NCBI GenBank assembly: GCA_023143305.1
Contig: JAGLHV010000048.1
Coordinates: 1 to 7,734 of the forward strand
Direction: 5' to 3'
DNA from: a bacterium
GTDB taxonomy: Bacteria > CBDUZB01 > JAGLHV01
DNA: 7,734 nt
A program made the translations under genes and the position numbers. Positions 6,561 to 7,734 of the stretch are shown here, piece by piece. Within the stretch, counting starts at the first letter, position 1. Every line of letters starts with the position of its first letter. The notes under the pieces are model-generated. The model saw only the letters and a program-made list of their open reading frames with translations, was not told the DNA's origin and made no database searches.

Positions 6561-7734
6561 GTGGTTAGAGAGAATCTAAATAGATATTCGGAGAAACTCA
6601 GGAAAGTTAGTAAGATTTTTCGTTATACCCAGCCAAATTTACAGGAAATTCTTAAGCAGGTTTTAGAAATTGGTTATTCCGCTTTAAAATTTGATTGGAT
6701 GGAGATAGTATTATGGGATACGGAAAGAAAGGTTTTAGAAGTGAAAGTAGTTGCTGGAAAAAATGGAATTATGGAGGGGGAAGAAGAGATTTTTTTCTTG
6801 GAAGATACTGACCCGAGAGTGGTTGTAGGATTGGGTAAAAAAGAATATATTGTAAAAAATAAAAAAGGAGCGGAAGGATTTTTTTCTATAAAAAGTGGTA
6901 ATAAAATTTTAGGGGTTTTAGGAGTAAATAATCGATTAAGCGGGAGAAAAATAAAACAGTGGCAGATTTTGCTGCTTAAAGAATATGCTGAGGAAGTTGG
7001 TGCGGGAATTTGGAATTTAGAATTATTTTTGGAAGGACAAAGACAAGCGGATAAATTTAAAGCTATTTCTAAAGTAGGAATGGCTTTAGTAAGCCAGTTA
7101 AAATTAGAAAACAGGATAAAGATAATTTTACGTAGCATTATTAAGAATGCTAGTATTGACAGGGTTAAATTATATTTGGTGAATGAAGAAAAAAAAGTTT
7201 TGCAGGGAACAATGTCTTTTAATCTCAGAGGAAAATTTCATGTTTTAAAGGAAGTATATTCCTTAAAAAAGAAAACGCATCCGGAAGTTTTTATGTTAAT
7301 GAAAAAAGAAGCCCAGGAAGTAGGTTCCTTTGGATTAGTTTTTTCTGTTCCCCTGAAAGCAGAAAAAAAGACAGTAGGCTTTTTGGTTGCTGATAATGTT
7401 TTTAGCCGGGAACGAATAAAAAAAGAAGATATTGAGTATTTGAAACTTTTTGCTCATCAGGCAAGTGTTTCTATAGAAAATGCCCGTCTTTTTAGTGATG
7501 TTGAAAGGCTTTCCCTCACCGACGGATTAACCGGTTTATATACTAACAGGTATTTTAGAACGCGTCTGGGAGAAGAGATTATCCGGACAACAAGGCTAAA
7601 AACAAAACTTGCTTTAGCCATTATCGATATTGATTATTTCAAAAGATACAATGATTCTTTCGGCCATATGATTGGAGACCGTGTACTTATTCGTTTGTCT
7701 AAAATGATTATGGAAAATATTCGTCAGGTAGATT
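6561..7734 (+). CDS. GAF-GAF-GGDEF protein, probable diguanylate cyclase (3' end outside window)
   Basis: The open frame from GTG 6561 runs to the window edge: 391 codons with no stop, so the gene is partial at its C-terminus. Residues about 20-155 and 165-312 look like two GAF-type sensor domains; the second contains ILRSIIKNASIDRVKLYLV, FSVPLKAEKKTVGFLVADN and the closing helix LKLFAHQASVSIENARLF. The GGDEF domain starts at LTDGLTGLYTNRYF (319-332) and contains the metal/GTP-binding stretch IIDIDYFKRYNDSFGHMIGD (354-373). The GG(D/E)EF signature itself lies beyond the edge, so activity cannot be judged. There is no signal peptide or membrane segment, so it is soluble. If active it would make c-di-GMP from GTP in response to ligands or partners of the GAF domains. 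It follows the signal-less binding protein by 120 nt on the same strand. The first GAF domain is divergent and is the less certain of the two. Confidence 0.88.
   Translation, partial: MVRENLNRYSEKLRKVSKIFRYTQPNLQEILKQVLEIGYSALKFDWMEIVLWDTERKVLEVKVVAGKNGIMEGEEEIFFLEDTDPRVVVGLGKKEYIVKNKKGAEGFFSIKSGNKILGVLGVNNRLSGRKIKQWQILLLKEYAEEVGAGIWNLELFLEGQRQADKFKAISKVGMALVSQLKLENRIKIILRSIIKNASIDRVKLYLVNEEKKVLQGTMSFNLRGKFHVLKEVYSLKKKTHPEVFMLMKKEAQEVGSFGLVFSVPLKAEKKTVGFLVADNVFSRERIKKEDIEYLKLFAHQASVSIENARLFSDVERLSLTDGLTGLYTNRYFRTRLGEEIIRTTRLKTKLALAIIDIDYFKRYNDSFGHMIGDRVLIRLSKMIMENIRQVD

Noticed and set aside
6674..7138. 154-codon open frame on the minus strand
   Set aside because: It lies entirely inside the GAF-GAF-GGDEF gene on the opposite strand, has low-complexity Ser/Pro/Phe/Lys composition typical of an antisense shadow, and matches no family I recognise.

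Overview
This is an AT-rich bacterial fragment in which every supported gene lies on the + strand. It reads as one carbohydrate-uptake and degradation operon followed by the 5' part of a signalling gene. Nothing in the sequence names the host. The combination of AT-rich codon use, a type IV pilin/GspG-like pseudopilin embedded in a sugar locus, a Gram-negative-style lipoprotein binding protein and a hairpin repeat resembling dRS3-type 'ATTCC..GGAAT' elements would suit an uncultured Gram-negative lineage of the Omnitrophota/PVC kind. That placement is an impression, not a demonstration.

Layout: bases 1-70 hold a GC-rich repeat element with two adjacent perfect hairpins, and 71-151 is a short AT-rich leader where I see no convincing promoter. 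Next come a MalG-type (CUT1) ABC sugar permease (152-997), an exported lipoprotein sugar-binding protein (1052-2374), a type IV pilin-like pseudopilin (2434-3048), a cytoplasmic GH35/GH42-type glycoside hydrolase (3070-5193), and a second family 1 solute-binding protein (5202-6440) that has no signal peptide. The gaps are 54, 59, 21 and 8 nt using the starts chosen here, which fits one transcript. A 120-nt AT-rich gap with a weak candidate promoter follows. Then a GAF-GAF-GGDEF protein starts at a GTG (6561) and runs off the right edge before its GGDEF signature. No stretch over 300 bases lacks a gene.

How it may work together (inference): the lipoprotein captures an oligosaccharide outside the membrane. 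The permease, with a second permease and an ATPase not seen here, imports it. The signal-less hydrolase then cleaves it in the cytoplasm. The pseudopilin might help contact or secretion at the surface. The odd element is the second binding protein: reading-frame evidence shows it cannot carry an export signal in any frame, so it should be cytoplasmic, and it sits directly before a putative diguanylate cyclase. A cytoplasmic sugar sensor feeding c-di-GMP signalling is the most interesting hypothesis this window offers, but it rests on adjacency and the missing signal peptide only.
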